Counted from the first letter of the stretch, positions 1 through 8,183 are shown. The stretch: 19,933 bases of DNA from JAYUHK01 sp043767025 (GCA_043767025.1 JAYUHK010000219.1:1-19933), one strand, 5' to 3'. Made by a program: numbers and translations. The notes: generated by a model not told the origin, from the sequence alone.

Positions 1-29
1 AGGCAAAAACTTTAGAATTTATACAGAGC

Positions 30-84
30 ACTTGATTTTTTTGGTTACTTTTTTCATCAAGGAAAAAAGTGACAAAAACCAAGT
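30..84. repeat. Long imperfect stem-loop upstream of the helicase gene
   Basis: Arms at 44-55 and 62-73 pair over 12 bases with one G-T wobble around a 6-base loop. Outside a three-base bulge the pairing resumes: a T-run at 36-40 faces the A-run at 74-78, and ACTTG at 30-34 faces CAAGT at 80-84. It may be a terminator for a gene left of the window or a dispersed palindrome; the sequence does not decide. The rest of 1-171 is AT-rich and holds no convincing gene. Confidence 0.5.
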
Positions 85-171
85 CAATAGCTACAAAAAT
101 CAAGCTCAAATGAACCAGTCAAAATGTTTCTGCGTAACATCAGTCACAAAACTAAAAACTAAAAACTATCC

Positions 172-2787
172 ATGCCCATCAAAATCATTTCCGCAGGCGC
201 AGGCAGCGGCAAAACATACCGCCTCACCAAAGAATTGGTGAGTATATTGAGCGAAGGCAAAGTGCGTGCAAGTGGTATCATAGCGACTACTTTTACCAAA
301 AAAGCCGCCGCCGAGCTGCAAGAGCGAGTCCGCATCGGATTGCTCGAAGCCGGCATGACCGATGCCGCCAACGACCTCGCCGACGCACTCATCGGCACCG
401 TGAACGGAGTAGGAGTGAAGCTGCTCAAACGCTTTGCTTTCGAGGCAGGCATCTCGCCCGAAGTGGATATTATGGCGGAAGAAGACCAACAAACAATGTT
501 CAATCAAGCACTTTCGATGGTGCTGACCAATGAAGTGATGGAGGAAGCCGACCGCTTGGTAGAGCGTTTGGGATTAGACAAAAAAGCCTTTGGCGAACCT
601 TTCGACTGGCGAAAAATTATCCGCCAACTCACCGAAATAGCTCGCGGCAACGACTTTTCGTTGGAGATTTTGGAGAAAAGTAAAATCCAATCCTTCCAGA
701 CTTTTCTGCCGCTTTTGTCCCCACTGCACTCGCGATTTTCAGCAAGCGAGATGAACCAAGAACTTCTCAAGCAGCTCGAACAGACGATTCAGGCACTCGA
801 CGAGGGAACGGACGCAACTAAAAAGACACAAGATGTACTTATTTTTTTTAGGCAAATACACGCCGAATTGCAACTCCGCAAGTCGTTGAATTGGCACCAA
901 TGGGCAAAGATTAGCAAGCAATTACCCGCAGTGGGCGCAAAAAGCAAAGACAAAATCACAGACTTGATAGATTTTGCTGCACAGTTCGATGCGCACCCCG
1001 ACTTTCACCACGACGTGCAAGCCTTTATCAATCTTGTTTTTGAAGCCGCCGCCGCCGCCCTCAAAGAATTTGAACAATACAAAAAACGGCGCGGATTGAT
1101 TGACTACATCGATATGGAAACACTCGTCAAACGGCTGCTCCGCAATCCGAATGTCCGCCAAGTGTTGGCTGCCGAGATAGACCTGCTGTTAGTAGATGAA
1201 TTTCAAGATACCAGTCCGTTGCAGTTGGATTTGTTTCTTACGCTTTCCGACTTGGTCAAAGACTCTATTTGGGTCGGCGACCCGAAGCAGTCAATTTACG
1301 GGTTTCGGGGAGCCGAGCCTGCGCTGATGCAAGCGATTATCGCCCATGCAGGCGGCGTGAAGGCGGAAGATATTTTGAGTAGTTCGTGGCGGTCGCGTCC
1401 CGACTTGGTGTATTTGAGCAACGCTATTTTTACCAAAGCGTTTTCTCAAATGCCTATCGAGCAGGTCGCTTTGCAGCCGCAACGCTCCGATTCGCCCGAA
1501 CATTCGCCTGCGATTCGCCATTGGCATTTTGAGTCCTCCGAAAATACAACCAAAACCTCATTCGGAAAGCCGTGGCTTGAGCGGTCGCTGGCAAATGCTA
1601 TCCGTCAATTTTTGGAACAAAAAATAATGGTGGTGGATAAAAATACCAAGCAATCTCGCCCTGTGCAGCCTTGCGACATCGCCATATTGTGTAAGACAAA
1701 TTTTCAATGCGCAGAAATAGCGGCAGCCTTACATCACGCAGGTTTGCAAGCCAGTATCGCTCGGACAGGACTGCTCGAAACGCCAGAAGCCAAGCTCGTG
1801 CTGGCAAGTTTGCGCTTTATTCTCAACCGTTATGACTCGCTTTCTATTGCCGAAATATTACTTTTGGCTGCCAAAGAGCCTTTGGAAGAAATCATAGAAA
1901 GCCGATTGGATTATTTGGAGTTATTGGACGCTGACGAAAAACCAGATATTCGCTGGGCGGAAGATAATTTTTATATACAAAAATTGAATGTGATTCGTCG
2001 CCAAGCGGTCGAACTTTCGGCAACGGAAATTTTATTTTTACTCTTGGAAGAATTAAATATTCGAAGGATTGTAGTCGCTTGGGGCAACGCCGAACAGCGT
2101 TTGGACAACCTCGAGCAGCTCCGCAAATACGCATCGGACTACGAAAATAATTGCCAGCGTCTTCACTCGGCTGCTACGTTGGGCGGTCTTTTGCTGTGGC
2201 TCAACCAGCTTGCCGCCAAAGACGAAGACGAGCAAGCCGCGAGCGAAAATCCCGCCGCAGTGCAAGTGCTGACGTATCACAAAAGCAAGGGATTGGAGTG
2301 GGCTGTCGTGGTTTGTCACGATTTGGAAGCCACTCTTCGGGACGATGTGTGGGGTTTGAGCCTCGTACAGGAGCGAGAGGAGGTAGATTTGGCAGACCTT
2401 TTGGGCGGCAGATGGCTTCGCTATTGGGTCAATCCGTTGTCAGACCAAATAGGAAAAACTATGCTGGAAGAACGGATTGCGGCTTCGAGCGAGCAGCAGC
2501 AAAAGCACGAACAAGCTCTGGCGGAAGACGCTCGTTTGCTTTATGTAGGTTTCACGCGCGCCCGAGATTACCTGATTTTGCCTACCCGAAAGCCTGTTAC
2601 CAACTGGCTCAATAGAGTTTTTTCTGGCAACGAAGCCGCCGAAGTTTTAGATGCCAACCAGTCCGAAACACCTTTTGAGTGGAATGGTAATTATTTGATA
2701 AAACAGACCGATATTTTTGATTTTCCGAAGGAAATAGAGCCTCTTCGTGTCGAAACAGAGGATATTTGGGTTATTGAAGAGCTGTAA
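172..2787 (+). CDS. UvrD/AddA-like superfamily 1 DNA helicase, lacking the nuclease domain
   Basis: This is an ATP-driven 3'-5' DNA translocase of the UvrD/RecB/AddA group, which acts in the cytoplasm in double-strand break repair. The motifs run in order: Walker A GAGSGKT at residues 9-15; TTFTKKAAAEL (motif Ia) near 40; VDEFQDTSP with the catalytic DE at 342-343; GDPKQSIYGFRG (motif III) at 369-380; SSWRS (motif IV) just after 400; HKSKGLEW (motif V) at 703-710; LLYVGFTRAR (motif VI) at 789-798. Only about 73 residues follow motif VI, whereas AddA and RecB carry a RecB-type nuclease domain of roughly 200 residues there, so this protein should unwind but not cut unless a partner supplies the nuclease. 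No AddB-like partner is seen, but the upstream flank is cut off. The ATG at 172 puts the P-loop at the usual distance from the N-terminus. Confidence 0.9.
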   Translation: MPIKIISAGAGSGKTYRLTKELVSILSEGKVRASGIIATTFTKKAAAELQERVRIGLLEAGMTDAANDLADALIGTVNGVGVKLLKRFAFEAGISPEVDIMAEEDQQTMFNQALSMVLTNEVMEEADRLVERLGLDKKAFGEPFDWRKIIRQLTEIARGNDFSLEILEKSKIQSFQTFLPLLSPLHSRFSASEMNQELLKQLEQTIQALDEGTDATKKTQDVLIFFRQIHAELQLRKSLNWHQWAKISKQLPAVGAKSKDKITDLIDFAAQFDAHPDFHHDVQAFINLVFEAAAAALKEFEQYKKRRGLIDYIDMETLVKRLLRNPNVRQVLAAEIDLLLVDEFQDTSPLQLDLFLTLSDLVKDSIWVGDPKQSIYGFRGAEPALMQAIIAHAGGVKAEDILSSSWRSRPDLVYLSNAIFTKAFSQMPIEQVALQPQRSDSPEHSPAIRHWHFESSENTTKTSFGKPWLERSLANAIRQFLEQKIMVVDKNTKQSRPVQPCDIAILCKTNFQCAEIAAALHHAGLQASIARTGLLETPEAKLVLASLRFILNRYDSLSIAEILLLAAKEPLEEIIESRLDYLELLDADEKPDIRWAEDNFYIQKLNVIRRQAVELSATEILFLLLEELNIRRIVVAWGNAEQRLDNLEQLRKYASDYENNCQRLHSAATLGGLLLWLNQLAAKDEDEQAASENPAAVQVLTYHKSKGLEWAVVVCHDLEATLRDDVWGLSLVQEREEVDLADLLGGRWLRYWVNPLSDQIGKTMLEERIAASSEQQQKHEQALAEDARLLYVGFTRARDYLILPTRKPVTNWLNRVFSGNEAAEVLDANQSETPFEWNGNYLIKQTDIFDFPKEIEPLRVETEDIWVIEEL

Positions 2788-2824
2788 AAAGTTGAGTTTT
2801 GAGTTTGCGGAATAAGAAAAATCC

Positions 2825-2847
2825 AGTTCAAAATGTTTTTTTGAACT
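2825..2847. promoter_or_regulatory. 9-bp perfect inverted repeat before the GbsR-type regulator gene
   Basis: AGTTCAAAA at 2825-2833 and TTTTGAACT at 2839-2847 are exact reverse complements around a 5-base centre, 48 bp before the regulator's ATG. MarR/GbsR dimers bind inverted repeats and often control their own promoter, so an autoregulatory operator is possible. A weak terminator of the helicase gene is the alternative, but no T-tract follows on the + strand. Confidence 0.4.
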
Positions 2848-2895
2848 AAAATCATAAAATATTGTTTAAGCATCTTCATACTTGTATCAGTTTTT

Positions 2896-3399
2896 ATGAC
2901 ATTACTCGAAGGCAAAGAAAAATTTATCCAAGCGTGGGGAACGTTGGGGTCGGATTGGGGGGTGAACCGCACGATGGCTCAAGTCCACGCACTGCTTTTA
3001 ATTGCGCCAACGCCGCTCACCGCCGACGAAATAATGGAGGAACTCCAGATTTCGAGAGGCAATGCAAATATGAATATTCGGGCTTTGATTGACTGGGGTT
3101 TAGTCCATAAAGAACTAAAAACGGGCGAGCGCAAGGAATTTTTTGTTGCCGAAAAAGATATGTGGAAAGTCGTAAAACAAATTATTATCCAGCGAAAAAA
3201 GAAAGAATTAGAGCCTATCCTCAAGATTTTGGACGAGCTTTCGGCAGTTTCTAACTCTGCTTCGCCCGATGCGGAGGAGTTTGTTACCGTCGTGCGCGAC
3301 CTAAAATTATTTGCTGCAAAAGCAGATTCTACGCTCGACACACTCATAAAGGCGGATTCCAACTGGTTTGTTGGGACATTTATGAAAATGATAAGATAA
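2896..3399 (+). CDS. GbsR/MarR-family winged-helix transcriptional regulator
   Basis: The 167-residue protein is a one-domain DNA-binding regulator. The winged helix covers about residues 20-95: the helix LTADEIMEELQIS and recognition helix RGNANMNIRALIDWGLV, followed by the wing KELKTGERKEFFVAEKD. This arrangement, with an N-terminal helix containing WG and the ISRGNANMNIR recognition helix, is typical of the GbsR branch of MarR-like proteins. The C-terminal helices (KKKELEPILKILDEL onward) probably form the dimer interface. The gene lies 108 bp after the helicase gene, with a perfect inverted repeat between them. GbsR of Bacillus senses choline, but in Bacteroidota these proteins stand by many different genes, so the ligand and targets here are unknown. 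No osmoprotectant gene is nearby. Confidence 0.85.
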   Translation: MTLLEGKEKFIQAWGTLGSDWGVNRTMAQVHALLLIAPTPLTADEIMEELQISRGNANMNIRALIDWGLVHKELKTGERKEFFVAEKDMWKVVKQIIIQRKKKELEPILKILDELSAVSNSASPDAEEFVTVVRDLKLFAAKADSTLDTLIKADSNWFVGTFMKMIR

Positions 3400-3412
3400 T
3401 TTTATATTTTTG

Positions 3413-3460
3413 TGAGGAATGAAGAAAAAGTCTGGGGTATCTTAATTCAGACACATTCCT
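3413..3460 (-). repeat. Copy a of a ~48-bp interspersed intergenic repeat
   Basis: Read on the minus strand it begins AGGAATGTGTCTGAATTAAG and ends TTTTTCTTCATTCCT. The same head and tail, with a variable middle, occur at 11226-11273 (minus), with partial copies at 14048-14075 and in 19126-19320. It sits between the regulator and the DUF1015 gene. Its two ends (AGGAATG and CATTCCT) are also reverse complements of each other. Confidence 0.5.
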
Positions 3461-3486
3461 AAACAAACTAATTACCGCTGTTTTTC

Positions 3487-4587
3487 ATGCAAATAAGACC
3501 TTTTCAAGCCATTTGCCCTAATTGGGAAAAACTTCCGGTGCCTCCCGATAATTTTTTTGAGTCGGTGAAAGAAAATTTTGTGGCACTCCAAAACTCCGAA
3601 TATTTTTCCAATTCGTTGCAGCCAGAAGCCATATATATCTATCGAATCCAGACGCTTTTCGGAATCCACACGGGCGTGGTAGCTTGTGCAGATGTTCAGG
3701 ACTATGTGGCGGGCAATATTTTGGGGCATGAGCATACGTTGGACGAAAAGATAAGTCAGCAACGCGGACTCTTTTTGGAGCGAAATGCCATCGTGAAACC
3801 CGTGTTGCTCACCTATCCGCCCGAGCCAGCCATTCAGGCTTTTTTGGAAAATTATATTGGTAAAACTACCGCTTTTTGCAACCTCAAAATGCAACACGAA
3901 AAGCATCAGCTTTGGCAGGTAAAAGACCCCAAAAATCTTCAAATACTTCAATTACTTTTTCAAAAACACCTTCCGCACGCAGTCATTGCTGACGGACATC
4001 ACCGAGTTTCGACGGCTGCCACACTATTTGAGCAGCACAGTCAAAAAAAATACGCCTCTTTTCTAACTGCTTTTTTTGCCTCCGACCAGCTTGAAATTTT
4101 ACCTTTTTATAGGATTGTCAAGTTGAGTAAAGAGGCTTCGCACTATTTATTTTTTGAAGAATTAAGTAAGATTTGTGATATTCGACACACAGAGTACGCC
4201 GTTCCGCTCCACCGTCCTCGCCAGATGACGATGTATTTTGCTAAAAAATGGTATGAGTTGTCGTGGAAAAATGATTTTTTAGAAAAAATCAGCTCAAAAG
4301 GTACTTTGGACGTGTCGCTGCTCAACGAACACATTATTATTCCTCTGCTTGGCGTGGCTGATATACGCAGTTCCAGCCGAATAAAATATGTAGAAGGAAG
4401 CAGAAAATGGTCGGAAATTGCCTCTCAAATCAACCAAGACGGCGGAGCGCAGAGCGTCGCTTTTGGTTTGTATCCGCTTGATATTAGAGATATGATGCAA
4501 GCCGCCACCACACGCCAAACTCTGCCTCCCAAATCTACTTGTTTCGCGCCGCGCATGAAAAATGGCATATTAATACAAAAATTTTAA
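3487..4587 (+). CDS. DUF1015-family protein
   Basis: The protein opens with the family's IRPFQAICP and carries its best-known motif, ADGHHR, at residues 168-173. An upstream HEHT segment in GNILGHEHTLDEKI is also typical, as is the late sequence YPLDIRDMMQAA. In databases the family (PF06245) is described only as an uncharacterised conserved domain, sometimes labelled SpoIID-like or HTH without experimental proof, so the biochemical role is unknown; the DGHHR histidines suggest metal or phosphate binding, which is inference. At 366 residues it is shorter than many members, which exceed 400. The start at 3487 is supported by the IRPF opening. It lies 30 bp before the amidohydrolase gene on the same strand and is probably co-transcribed with it. 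Confidence 0.85.
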   Translation: MQIRPFQAICPNWEKLPVPPDNFFESVKENFVALQNSEYFSNSLQPEAIYIYRIQTLFGIHTGVVACADVQDYVAGNILGHEHTLDEKISQQRGLFLERNAIVKPVLLTYPPEPAIQAFLENYIGKTTAFCNLKMQHEKHQLWQVKDPKNLQILQLLFQKHLPHAVIADGHHRVSTAATLFEQHSQKKYASFLTAFFASDQLEILPFYRIVKLSKEASHYLFFEELSKICDIRHTEYAVPLHRPRQMTMYFAKKWYELSWKNDFLEKISSKGTLDVSLLNEHIIIPLLGVADIRSSSRIKYVEGSRKWSEIASQINQDGGAQSVAFGLYPLDIRDMMQAATTRQTLPPKSTCFAPRMKNGILIQKF

Positions 4588-4617
4588 CACTTCGTGACAT
4601 AGTTTAATTTTCATAAA

Positions 4618-5808
4618 ATGAAAAAATTTTCTGCCGACTGGATATTTCCCATTACCGAAGAGCCTATCAAAAACGGCGTAATCGTGGTGGGCGAAAAAGG
4701 AAAAATTTTAGCCATAGACCGTCGCGAACAACACGACACTGCCAGTTTGGATATTCGTCAGGGAGTCATTGTCCCCGGATTTGTCAATACACACTGCCAT
4801 TTAGAACTGTCACACATGAAGGGAAAAATAACGACTGGTACGAGTCTCATTCCGTTCATCACCAATGTAGTGCGACAGCGAGCGGCGGCGGCGGAAGTCG
4901 TCCAAGATGCCATAGAAAAAGCGGAACAGGAGATGCTGGCAAACGGCATCGTGGCGGTAGGAGATATTTCAAATGTGACCGATACTTTTGCTCAAAAATC
5001 AAAAGGAAATTTGCGGTATTATACGTTTGTAGAAATGTTTGATTTTTTGCAAGATGCGGTCGCAAATACAGCTTTTGAGCAATATAAGTCAGTGTTTGAG
5101 CAGCTTTTGACTTCTCACGACGGCGCTCAAAAAAGCGTCGTTCCGCACGCGCCTTACAGTGTTTCGAGGGCTTTGTTTGCAAAAATAAATCAAGAAAACT
5201 CGCTCCACAAGCAGCTAAAAACAGTCAGTATCCACAACCAAGAAACTGTGCCAGAAAACGAATTATTTTGTCACAAAAGTGGAGAATTTATAAATTTTTA
5301 TCAAAAATTTGGTATTTCATTAGATGCTTTTGAAGCCACCCAGCAAACCTCTATTTTTTACGCGCTGAAAAATCTGGACTCAAAGCAACGCAACCTTTTT
5401 GTCCACAATACTTTGACGACCGCAGATGAAATTACGGCAGCTCAACAGTGGAGCGACCGAGTGTTTTGGGCGACTTGCCCCAATGCGAACCTTTACATTG
5501 AGAATAAACTGCCTAATTACCGCCACTTTATTGATGCCAACGCAAAAATGACCATCGGCACGGACAGCTTGACCTCCAACTGGCAACTTTCAGTGTTGGA
5601 AGAAATGAAAACTATTTCAAAATATCAAAATTTTGTGACAACCGAGCTTTTACTCCGTTGGGCGACTCTCAACGGTGCCGAAGCACTTGGTTTCGAGGCA
5701 GATTTGGGCAGCTTGGAGGTAGGTAAAACGCCCGGATTGAATCTTTTGACTTTGCTCTCCGAAGATTTAGAGATAACAGAAAAAACGACTGTCCGCAGGA
5801 TTTTGTAG
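4618..5808 (+). CDS. Amidohydrolase-superfamily deaminase (chlorohydrolase/SsnA-like)
   Basis: This is a cytoplasmic metal-dependent hydrolase of the cyclic deaminase branch (adenosine, S-adenosylhomocysteine, aminofutalosine or guanine type substrates). The metal ligands are visible: HxH at 59-61 (NTHCHLELSH), His206 in SIHNQE with Glu210 four residues on, His263 in VHNTL, and Asp316 in TIGTDSLTSN. The small N-terminal beta-sandwich (VIVVGEKGKILAI) and the C-terminal GSLEVGKTPGLNLL strand are typical. The combination GTDSLTSNWQLSVLEEM resembles aminodeoxyfutalosine deaminases of the futalosine menaquinone pathway, but no mqn gene is in the window, so the substrate is unproven. It follows the DUF1015 gene after 30 bp. 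Confidence 0.85.
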   Translation: MKKFSADWIFPITEEPIKNGVIVVGEKGKILAIDRREQHDTASLDIRQGVIVPGFVNTHCHLELSHMKGKITTGTSLIPFITNVVRQRAAAAEVVQDAIEKAEQEMLANGIVAVGDISNVTDTFAQKSKGNLRYYTFVEMFDFLQDAVANTAFEQYKSVFEQLLTSHDGAQKSVVPHAPYSVSRALFAKINQENSLHKQLKTVSIHNQETVPENELFCHKSGEFINFYQKFGISLDAFEATQQTSIFYALKNLDSKQRNLFVHNTLTTADEITAAQQWSDRVFWATCPNANLYIENKLPNYRHFIDANAKMTIGTDSLTSNWQLSVLEEMKTISKYQNFVTTELLLRWATLNGAEALGFEADLGSLEVGKTPGLNLLTLLSEDLEITEKTTVRRIL

Positions 5809-5891
5809 TTATTTTTGGACTTATCGGTTAAAAAAAATTGCGAAAAACGCTGTGACGCTGGCGAGGTTGGAGCTAAATTTTTTAAAATTAC

Positions 5892-5922
5892 TTGTGCTTT
5901 TATCATTTTTTGCTTAATTTTG
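5892..5922 (+). promoter_or_regulatory. Bacteroidota-type promoter of the two-gene cassette
   Basis: TTG at 5892-5894 and TAATTTTG at 5915-5922 match the -33 TTG and -7 TAnnTTTG elements with the standard 20-bp spacer. Transcription should begin near 5929, giving a leader of about 80 nt before the ATG at 6011. This gives the cassette transcription independent of the amidohydrolase gene. The rest of 5809-6010 shows nothing else. Confidence 0.6.
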
Positions 5923-6010
5923 TATGTGAAAAGATGAGAAAAGGAAAAGATAACACATATTTATATTGGGGTAAAAATCATTAAGTAGTCGAAAAGTAAA
6001 TTTATTAACA

Positions 6011-6508
6011 ATGAATGTTCGAGAATCAGACATAAAAAGCGACAACAAACTCGGTCAGTTGAAGGCGATTTTATATTTGTTACAAACAGATATTGAAGAG
6101 TTCAAAGACGAAGTTGATGCCAGTTATGCCCTCCTAAACATAGGAGAAAAAACACCTTTGTCCAAAAAATTAGAAAAAACTCTTGAGAATCCCGTGGAAG
6201 ATATTTTTCAATTTTATAGTAAAATTGACAGCCAAGTCAACCAGATACTGGATAAAATAATTAGAGGATACTTTAAAAAGAATTATTTGGCACTTGAAAA
6301 AGTTTATAAAACAAGCGAAAGCCCAAATGATTTGCATTATTCTATTGTTTTAAGAGAAGATAATATTGAGAACAGAGATATTTTTTTCGATTTTTTGAAT
6401 AAAATTGACTTGGCAAATATTTCTCAAAAACACAATGTATCTTTTCAATTTATACCGTCCAAATTAGTAGAAAAAATAAAGTTTAGTGAAGAAATCAAGT
6501 TTTCGTAA
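6011..6508 (+). CDS. Uncharacterised protein, first gene of a HEPN-like two-gene cassette
   Basis: I do not recognise a named family. The 165-residue product is soluble and charged, with no signal peptide or membrane segment. The N-terminal two thirds look helical (for example LGQLKAILYLLQTDIEEFKDE); the C-terminal part (LHYSIVLREDNIENRDIFF, then VSFQFIPSKLVEKI) looks like alternating strands and helices and faintly recalls the tail of a small nucleotidyltransferase-like or sensor domain, which is only an impression. Its stop lies 2 bp before the start of the next gene, so the two are almost certainly translated together. The DNA is clearly more AT-rich than the helicase or bamA genes, which fits horizontal acquisition. 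A TA-like or defence-related pair is a possible role. Confidence 0.6.
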   Translation: MNVRESDIKSDNKLGQLKAILYLLQTDIEEFKDEVDASYALLNIGEKTPLSKKLEKTLENPVEDIFQFYSKIDSQVNQILDKIIRGYFKKNYLALEKVYKTSESPNDLHYSIVLREDNIENRDIFFDFLNKIDLANISQKHNVSFQFIPSKLVEKIKFSEEIKFS

Positions 6509-6510
6509 GC

Positions 6511-6918
6511 ATGGATAGATTTTTAAACCAAGCTCGGCACAATGAAGAATTTCATAATTGTATATGTGAAAATTTTGAGGGTAAATTTTATGATTGGAGA
6601 ATAACTTCTCTGTTTTATTGCGCCCTACATTACTTGAAAGCTTTGGCTTTAAAAAAAGGAATAGATATTGGGCAAACTCATTTTGAAATTGAACAAAACG
6701 TGAATCCAGACAGACACAAGCCATTGATGCGAGTTACGAAAAGTGCTTGGAGTGAATACAAAAAATTATTGCAATATTCAAGGTCTTCAAGATATGACGG
6801 TATAAATACAGATTTTGAAACTTTTGAACTTCTAATGAAAACGGATTACGAGTATTGTGTCAAGCATTTGGACAACTTCAAAAAATATATCAAAGGACAA
6901 GGTTTAGAGATAGAATAG
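6511..6918 (+). CDS. HEPN-like domain protein
   Basis: The 135-residue, all-helical product begins with ARHNEEF, continues with DWRITSLFYCALHYLKALAL, then an H-x-x-R-like segment (DRHKPLMRV) and YKKLLQYSRSSRYDG. This order (dWxxTxxFYxALH, H/R segment, SRxxRY) is the pattern I associate with a family of small HEPN-like proteins in bacteria. HEPN proteins are often RNases or nucleotide-binding partners in toxin-antitoxin and anti-phage systems. The classical R-x4-6-H catalytic motif is not unambiguous here: R9-x5-H15 fits the spacing but is too close to the N-terminus to trust. It follows the preceding gene by 2 bp and shares its AT-rich composition. No terminator is evident in the 77 bp before nadD, which converges on it. 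Confidence 0.6.
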   Translation: MDRFLNQARHNEEFHNCICENFEGKFYDWRITSLFYCALHYLKALALKKGIDIGQTHFEIEQNVNPDRHKPLMRVTKSAWSEYKKLLQYSRSSRYDGINTDFETFELLMKTDYEYCVKHLDNFKKYIKGQGLEIE

Positions 6919-6995
6919 CGTTCCATAACAACGCATCAATTCTTTTAAGTAGATTTTTTGACACTGATTTTTAACCCAAAGCTACTCCTATTCCA

Positions 6996-7574
6996 TTATT
7001 TTCTATACATATTCGAGCCTTCTATGTAGTCAAAAACGGGTTCTGTGACCAAATACTGAATAGATTTTTCTGCTTTTCGACAGTTTCGGATATGCGTCGC
7101 CGAAATATCCATCAGTGGCGCATCGAAGATTTTTATAGTTTTGTGGCTCACAAACTCCATTGGCAGCTCAAAATTCGGTCTTCGATAAACGTATATTTCG
7201 TGTTGTGTCATCAACTGTTCGTAATTTTTCCACTTGTGGAGTGTGGCGAGATTGTCGCCCCCCATGATGAGAACGAACTTTTTTTCGGGGTGTTTTTCTT
7301 TCAAAAAAGCCAACGTATCAATGGTATAAGACGGTTTCGGCAAATAAAACTCTATGTCCGAAGCCTGCAAAAAGCTATTATCTTCGGTCGCTATGCGCAC
7401 CAAATGAAGTCTGTCCTGCTCGCGCGCCAGCGTATTTTTTTCTTTGAGGGGATTTTGGGGCGACACTACGAGCCAAACTTTGTCCAAGTCGGTTTGGGTA
7501 GCCATAAAATTAGCGATGACCAAATGCCCGACGTGAATAGGGTTGAAAGAGCCAAAAAACAATCCTATTTTCAT
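6996..7574 (-). CDS. nadD: Nicotinate-nucleotide adenylyltransferase
   Basis: NadD transfers AMP from ATP to nicotinate mononucleotide, making deamido-NAD in the de novo and Preiss-Handler routes. The nucleotidyltransferase signature is clear: GLFFGSFNPIHVGH with the catalytic HxGH at residues 14-17, LIMGGDNLATLHKW in the middle, and SATHIR at 158-163 matching the ISSTxIR motif. The length of 192 residues is normal for the family. The start ATG overlaps the stop of the lipoprotein gene by 4 bp (ATGA at 7571-7574), so translation is probably coupled. It converges on the HEPN-like cassette. Confidence 0.96.
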   Translation of the reverse strand: MKIGLFFGSFNPIHVGHLVIANFMATQTDLDKVWLVVSPQNPLKEKNTLAREQDRLHLVRIATEDNSFLQASDIEFYLPKPSYTIDTLAFLKEKHPEKKFVLIMGGDNLATLHKWKNYEQLMTQHEIYVYRRPNFELPMEFVSHKTIKIFDAPLMDISATHIRNCRKAEKSIQYLVTEPVFDYIEGSNMYRK

Positions 7575-8080
7575 TTTTGCTTTTTTTCGGGGGCAGGCTC
7601 GGGAGTAGCTTGGTCGTGGTCGTCGAAAATTTCCGCATCTTCTTCGTCTCCCGACTCGCTAATGTCCACTTTCCACTGTCCGTTTTCGCGCACCACGTTC
7701 AAAGAATCCAGTATTTTCAAGGTGTCGGAGGTGGTAGTTGTGTAGTAAATGCACACGGCTTTGTCGCCCATTTCGCGACAGTTCATGCTGCTAAAAATAG
7801 TTTCTACTATTTCCTCGTTGGGTATTTTTGGCGAGTCGTCGATGAACTTTTTGGTGCGTTCGGTACTCAACATTTTTGCTTCTTCTGCGCGGTTGGCATC
7901 TACGAAAGCCTGCCACTGTCGGACGACGGCTTCGGGAGTGTTCGCCAGCACATTATCGGATTTTTGTTGGGCGGAGGCTGCTTTGTCACTACCGCAGCTT
8001 GCTGCGAAAACGGCGATTCCAAAGATTAAAACGCGCCACATTGGAGCGCATTGGTCGGAGTTATTTTCAAAAATTTTCAT
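7571..8080 (-). CDS. Small lipoprotein, DUF4878-like
   Basis: A hydrophobic N-terminal segment ends in a lipobox (FAASCGSDKA), so the protein should be lipid-anchored in the periplasm or on the outer membrane. The rest (PEAVVRQWQAFVDANRAEEAKMLST, then CIYYTTTTSDTLKILDSLNVVRENGQWKVDI) has the plan of the NTF2-like DUF4878 lipoproteins common in Bacteroidota, ending in an acidic and proline-rich tail. The function of such proteins is unknown. An internal Met at residue 14 (8041) would give a more standard 15-residue signal sequence before the Cys and may be the true start. The stop overlaps the nadD start by 4 bp, forming an operon. Confidence 0.75.
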   Translation of the reverse strand: MKIFENNSDQCAPMWRVLIFGIAVFAASCGSDKAASAQQKSDNVLANTPEAVVRQWQAFVDANRAEEAKMLSTERTKKFIDDSPKIPNEEIVETIFSSMNCREMGDKAVCIYYTTTTSDTLKILDSLNVVRENGQWKVDISESGDEEDAEIFDDHDQATPEPAPEKKQK

Positions 8081-8140
8081 GGTTTATTTTTAATCTTTAA
8101 CGGTTTCGCTAAGGTAAATATTTTTTACGAAAATTATTTT

Positions 8141-8183
8141 AAAAAAAAATAAGCACGCCACAAACGGAGTGTGTGGTGTGCTT
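8141..8183 (-). terminator. Rho-independent terminator after the T9SS-tail gene
   Basis: A 12-bp stem, AAGCACGCCACA at 8151-8162 against TGTGGTGTGCTT at 8172-8183 with one wobble, is followed on the minus strand by a run of nine T at 8141-8149. It lies about 70 bp past the stop of the minus-strand gene at 8257, and separates that unit from the lipoprotein-nadD operon. Confidence 0.8.

Noticed and set aside
2151..2615. 154-codon + strand frame inside the helicase gene
   Set aside because: It overlaps helicase motifs V and VI in another frame and is Arg/Ser/Gly-rich, as expected for a shadow frame.
7092..7745. 217-codon open frame on the + strand
   Set aside because: It is antisense to nadD and the preceding lipoprotein gene, both of which have clear motifs; its product resembles nothing.
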